Origin: an uncultured Pseudomonadales bacterium
GTDB taxonomy: Bacteria > Pseudomonadota > Gammaproteobacteria > Pseudomonadales > Pseudohongiellaceae
Direction: 5' to 3'
Length of the DNA: 64,000 nucleotides
Assembly: GCA_943789335.1 (NCBI GenBank)
Contig: CALSTS010000001.1
Span: forward strand, 530,518 to 594,517
Below, piece after piece: positions 59,407 to 64,000 of the stretch. Under the pieces are notes generated by a model that had not been told where the DNA came from, did no database searches, and worked only from the letters and a program-made list of their open reading frames with translations. The number at the start of each line of letters is the position of its first letter. Within the stretch, counting starts at the first letter, position 1. The position numbers and the translations under genes were made by a program.

Positions 59407-60327
59407 ATGGCTTTAAAAAAACGCGGTTTGGGCCGAGGTCTGGATGCCTTGCTGGGAGCACAAACAAAGCAAACGGCTACAGAGCTTGAATCTGTAAGTA
59501 GTAATTCAGAACAAATGCCCGCAGCACATAAGTCGGCGGCAGGGGCATTTAATGAAGATTTAAAAAGAATGCCTATAGAGCTTATTCAAGCAGGCAAGTA
59601 TCAGCCACGCCTAGATATGCGCCCAGAAACTTTAGAAGATCTAGCCGCATCGATTAAAGCTCAAGGCCTTATGCAACCAATAGTTGTTCGCCCAATAAGC
59701 AGCAATAAGTATGAAATAATTGCTGGTGAACGCCGTTGGCGTGCAAGCCAAATGGCAGGCCTCGATACAATTGCTGTAATTATTAAAGATGTTCCAGATG
59801 ATGCCGCAATTGCAATGGCGCTTATCGAGAATATTCAGCGTGAAGATCTTAATCCTATTGAAGAAGCCATGGCACTAAAACGTTTACAGGATGAGTTTGA
59901 GCTAACCCAACAAGAAGTTGCAGATGCTGTGGGCAAATCAAGAACCACAGTCACCAATTTAATTCGGCTGATGAGTTTAAATCAAGATGTTCGAATATCT
60001 CTGGAACATGGCGATTTAGAAATGGGACACGCCAGAGCACTATTAGCCCTAAGTGGCGAACATCAGACCAAGGCGGCGAAGACGGTAATTGGCAAGGGCA
60101 TGTCTGTTCGTCAGACAGAAGCTTTGGTTAGGCGCCTGCAAAAACAACCTGACAGCAAGCCCGGCAAGAACACTATAGACCCTGATATTAGGCAGTTACA
60201 AGACGACCTATCTGAAAAACTTGGTGCTGAAGTCTTGATTCAACACACAGCAAAAGGAAAGGGAAAGGTGATTCTAAAATATGGATCCTTGGATCAATTA
60301 GATGGGATTCTAAATCATATTAAGTAA
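59407..60327 (+). CDS. parB: Chromosome partitioning protein ParB (Spo0J)
   Basis: 306 residues. It begins with the conserved RGLGRGLDALLG. The ParB/Srx CTPase domain has YQPRLDMRPETLEDLAASIK, GERRWRASQMAGL and ENIQREDLNPIEEA. The HTH has LTQQEVADAVGKSRTTVTNL, and GHARALLAL follows. It binds parS and spreads as a CTP clamp. It is the last gene with an intact frame before the disrupted atp genes. Confidence 0.95.
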   Translation: MALKKRGLGRGLDALLGAQTKQTATELESVSSNSEQMPAAHKSAAGAFNEDLKRMPIELIQAGKYQPRLDMRPETLEDLAASIKAQGLMQPIVVRPISSNKYEIIAGERRWRASQMAGLDTIAVIIKDVPDDAAIAMALIENIQREDLNPIEEAMALKRLQDEFELTQQEVADAVGKSRTTVTNLIRLMSLNQDVRISLEHGDLEMGHARALLALSGEHQTKAAKTVIGKGMSVRQTEALVRRLQKQPDSKPGKNTIDPDIRQLQDDLSEKLGAEVLIQHTAKGKGKVILKYGSLDQLDGILNHIK

Positions 60328-60409
60328 TTGTCGTCTTTACGTTGCCTGCGGTCATTAAAATCTTTATAATCCGCTCCGTCGAAAAACACCGAAGCATTTA
60401 TACGCCAGG

Positions 60410-60812
60410 ATGAGCAAGACAGAAGAGCCTGCACCAGCTGTAGCTCAACCTCAAAGCTCCTCCGATTTACAAGATCATTGTTACTCAGTTTATTGCCGCT
60501 TTATTGGCGGCACTGATGCGCTTTTGTCTTGATGGGCGGCGTTACAGCGTACTCTGTTTTGCTCGGTGGAATGGTAAGCACGCTTTGCCAAATGCTTATT
60601 TTGCCATTAAGGCTTTTCGATATAGTGGGGCTAGGCAAATGCCGCTGGTTATTAAAGTCTTTTTACGCTGGCGAAAGCGGGAAAATGATTATTACAGCGG
60701 TGATGTTTGCGTTGAGTTTTTGCTGGAAGTAGAGCCCCTAAATGAGCTGGCAGTGATAATTAGCTATATTTTGGTCTTAATAACTGGCTTAATTGCCACA
60801 GCAGAACTTTAG
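60410..60812 (+). CDS. atpI: ATP synthase protein I, heavily frame-disrupted
   Basis: No single frame is open, but pieces from three frames in order give an AtpI-like protein: PPIYKIIVTQFIAALLAALM, then GGVTAYSVLLGGMVSTL, then PNAYFAIKAFRYSGARQM, then SFYAGESGKMIITAVMFALS, then LNELAVIISYILVLITGLI. This resembles the Pseudomonas AtpI sequence as I recall it. At least four frame changes are needed, including at least one that is not a simple insertion. The ATG at 60410 opens a matching N-terminus. AtpI assists assembly of the c ring. The region begins the atp operon. The start coordinate is uncertain. Confidence 0.65.
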
Positions 60813-60823
60813 GATTGAAGTAG

Positions 60824-61759
<936 letters not shown>

Positions 61760-61816
61760 TAAGAGCGCTACTAATAAGCAATATCTTTAACTAAATTGAA
61801 ACTTTTTTAACATTAG

Positions 61817-62113
<297 letters not shown>

Positions 62114-62165
62114 GGCCAAAAACTTAAAGTTAGTAGAATACGTAAGCTAAGCAAGAGGTATAACC

Positions 62166-62637
62166 GTGAATATCAATGCAACTATGCTAGGTCAGATGAT
62201 TGCCTTCGCATTCTTCGTGTGGTTCTGCATGAAGTATGTTTGGCCGCCTTTGACTGCTGCATTGGCGGAAAGGCAAAAAAGAATTGCCGATGGCCTGGAA
62301 GCAGCAGAAAAAGCAGGTAAAGATCTTGAGCAGACTCAAGAGAAAGTTGCGGAGCAGCTGAAAGAAGCTAAGGCGCAAGCGGCTGAGCATTATTGACCAG
62401 GCCAATAAGCGTGCAACTCAGATCGTTGAAGAAGCCAAGAACCAAGGAAGAGAAGAGGGCCAGCGCATGATTACTGGTGCTCAAGCAGAGATTGAGCAAG
62501 AGGTTAATAGAGCTAAAGAGCAACTCCGTGAGCAAGTGGCGAGTATTGCAATTGCTGGCGCTGAGAAGATTCTCGAAGCTTCAATTGATCAAGCGGCGCA
62601 CGCTAAAATTACTGCGAAACTGGCTGAGAGCCTTTAG
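62166..62637 (+). CDS. atpF: F0F1 ATP synthase subunit b, frameshifted
   Basis: Starts with GTG at 62166 and shows the b-subunit pattern: one N-terminal membrane helix ([20 protein letters not shown]) and a long charged helix. The first frame ends at TGA 62394-62396. The next frame continues with [33 protein letters not shown] and ends ITAKLAESL at TAG 62635-62637. Dropping the C at 62388 gives [11 protein letters not shown], like the EAQVIIEQANKR of E. coli, with no other change. The repaired protein is about 156 residues, the normal length. The b dimer is the stator stalk. Confidence 0.87.
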
Positions 62638-62654
62638 TAAGGGTATAAGGGAAA

Positions 62655-63196
62655 ATGGCCGAGCTCACAACTTTAGCAAGACCCTATGCAAGAGCCGCTT
62701 TTGAAGTAGCGGCTGTTAGCAACTAAGGTCTTGCAGCTCTGGTCTGACATGCTGGCGCAGCTGGCGAACGTGGTAAGTAATGAGCGCGTTGCTGGGCTAC
62801 TGTCACTGCCTTCTCTTACGGGTGAGCAACAAGCGAAAATCGTTATCGACCTTTGCGGCGACGAAATTAATGCCCAACTGCAAAATTTTGTCACTGTCCT
62901 TTCTGAAAATAAGCGCCTTTCGTTGCTGCCAGATATTGTTGGCTTGTTTGATATCTTGAAAGCCGAGCAGGAGCTTACTGTCGATGTTGAAATCAGCACG
63001 GCTTTTGCCCTCGTTGATGAAACTGAGAAGAAGCTGGCTCAAGCAATAAAGGCAAAATTGAAACAGGGATGTAAAAATACACAGCCAAATTGATAAAAAT
63101 TTAATCGGCGGCATGGTGATTCGTGCTGGTGATTTGGTCATTGATGACTCCGTGCGCGGCAAACTGCATAAGCTCGCGGAAGCAATGGGCGCCTAG
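62655..63196 (+). CDS. atpH: F0F1 ATP synthase subunit delta, two frameshifts
   Basis: ATG at 62655 gives [19 protein letters not shown], then TAA at 62724. Removing the T at 62724 continues with [20 protein letters not shown] and [18 protein letters not shown] second break at the GGG of 63066-63068 is repaired by removing one G, giving [20 protein letters not shown] and [15 protein letters not shown] to the TAG at 63194-63196. The repaired length is about 179 residues, near E. coli AtpH (177). Delta joins the F1 head to the b stalk. Confidence 0.87.
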
Positions 63197-63246
63197 TTAA
63201 TAAATAGCCGAGTAAGCGAGCCGGGCAAAAGGTCGAGGAAAATAGA

Positions 63247-64000
63247 ATGCAACAACTGAACCCTTCAGAAATAAGCGAAATTATTAAACAGCGGATCGAT
63301 AAGCTGGATGTCTCTGCGCAAGCGCAAAATGAAGGCACCATTGTCTCCGTCTCTGACGGTATTATCCGTATTCATGGTCTTGCCGACGTAATGTACGGGG
63401 AAATGATTGAATTTGAAGGCGGCCTTTATGGCATGGCGCTTAACCTTAGAGCGCGACTCCGTTGGCGCGGTTGTTCTTGGTGATTACCAAAGCCTGGCCG
63501 AAGGTCAAACGTGCCGTTGCACCAAACGAATTCTAGAGGTTCCCTGTTGGCCCTGAGCTAGAGGGCCGTGTTGTTGATGCCCTGGGTAACCCAATTGATG
63601 GCAAAGGCCCCATTAACGCCAAACAAACTGATGCTGTTGAAAAAGTTGCACCAGGTGTAATCGCCCGTCAAGCTGTTGCGCAACCAGTCCAAACTGGCTT
63701 GAAAGCCATCGACGCCATGGTGCCAATCGGGCGCGGTCAGCGTGAGCTAATTATCGGCGACAGGCAGGTTGGTAAAACCGCGGTTGCTGTTGATGCCATT
63801 ATTAATCAGAAAGGCACAGGCGTTAAATGTATCTATGTGGCTATTGGGCAGAAACAGTCTTCTATTGCGTCTGTGGTCAGGAAGCTGGAAGAGCATGGCG
63901 CTATGGACCATACCATTGTCGTCGCTGCAGGCGCGTCTGACCCAGCTGCGATGCAGTTTATTGCTCCCATATTCTGGCTGCACGATGGGCGAGTATTACA
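63247..64000 (+). CDS. atpA: F0F1 ATP synthase subunit alpha, three frameshifts, 3' end outside the window
   Basis: [20 protein letters not shown] opens the gene. Single extra bases near 63448 (an A), 63545 (a T) and 63969 (an A) break the frame. Removing them gives [39 protein letters not shown], the Walker [16 protein letters not shown] and the final [20 protein letters not shown], the usual alpha order. The sequence then runs out of the window. Alpha is the non-catalytic nucleotide-binding subunit of F1. Three breaks in 750 bp of an essential gene point to sequence error. Confidence 0.87.

Overview
The window is an AT-rich gammaproteobacterial chromosome segment around the replication origin. 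From aroE/hemF to dnaA the gene order (hemF, tsaC, dprA, LysM protein, def, fmt, rsmB, trkA, lpxL-like, glyQS, gmhB, plsC, gyrB, recF, dnaN, dnaA), followed by rpmH-rnpA-yidD-yidC-mnmE, mnmG-rsmG-parAB and the atp operon, is the Pseudomonas-type origin layout. A Pseudomonadales/Cellvibrionales-like marine or environmental bacterium is the best guess. This taxonomy is inference from gene order and protein motifs only.

Layout. 1-5.7 kb: an envelope-type group with a partial hypothetical gene, a TPR membrane protein, a four-PEGA plus FGE-like protein, and an amidase lipoprotein. 5.8-6.9 kb: a frame-disrupted DUF3667-like protein. 7-13.1 kb: an aromatic-acid catabolic module on the minus strand (LigA- and LigB-like ring-cleavage dioxygenase, AAHS-type transporter, Rieske oxygenase, PPOX-class flavoprotein), with a divergent aldehyde dehydrogenase. 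13.4-28.7 kb: a respiratory region. It has SCO, heme O synthase and heme A synthase, then a di-heme peroxidase, a YtkA-like protein and a cytochrome oxidase operon whose subunit II carries two fused cytochrome c domains and which has two subunit III genes. A second heme O synthase, SURF1, a truncated subunit II remnant and a gamma carbonic anhydrase follow. 28.7-44.7 kb: housekeeping genes. 44.8-51.2 kb: gyrB-recF-dnaN-dnaA on the minus strand. 51.2-64 kb: plus-strand genes from rpmH to atpA.

How the genes fit together. The cox genes with SCO, CtaA, CtaB and SURF1 could build and metallate one aa3/caa3-type oxidase. The parA/parB pair at 58.6-60.3 kb has two matching parS sites inside recF. 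The origin is probably the dnaA-rpmH gap, with the AT-rich mnmE-mnmG gap as a weaker alternative.

Sequence condition. Several genes have broken reading frames: DUF3667, a VOC/glyoxalase remnant, the LysM gene (in-frame TAG), recF, yidC, and very densely atpI, atpB, atpF, atpH and atpA. Nearly all those I could resolve are single-base insertions, and they pile up in the last 3.6 kb. Because the host genes are mostly essential, I read the atp, recF and yidC breaks as probable sequence or assembly errors, while the VOC remnant looks like a true pseudogene. I did not find a clearly novel system. The most interesting loci are the oxidase cluster with its unknown accessory genes, the PEGA/TPR group and the aromatic catabolic module.
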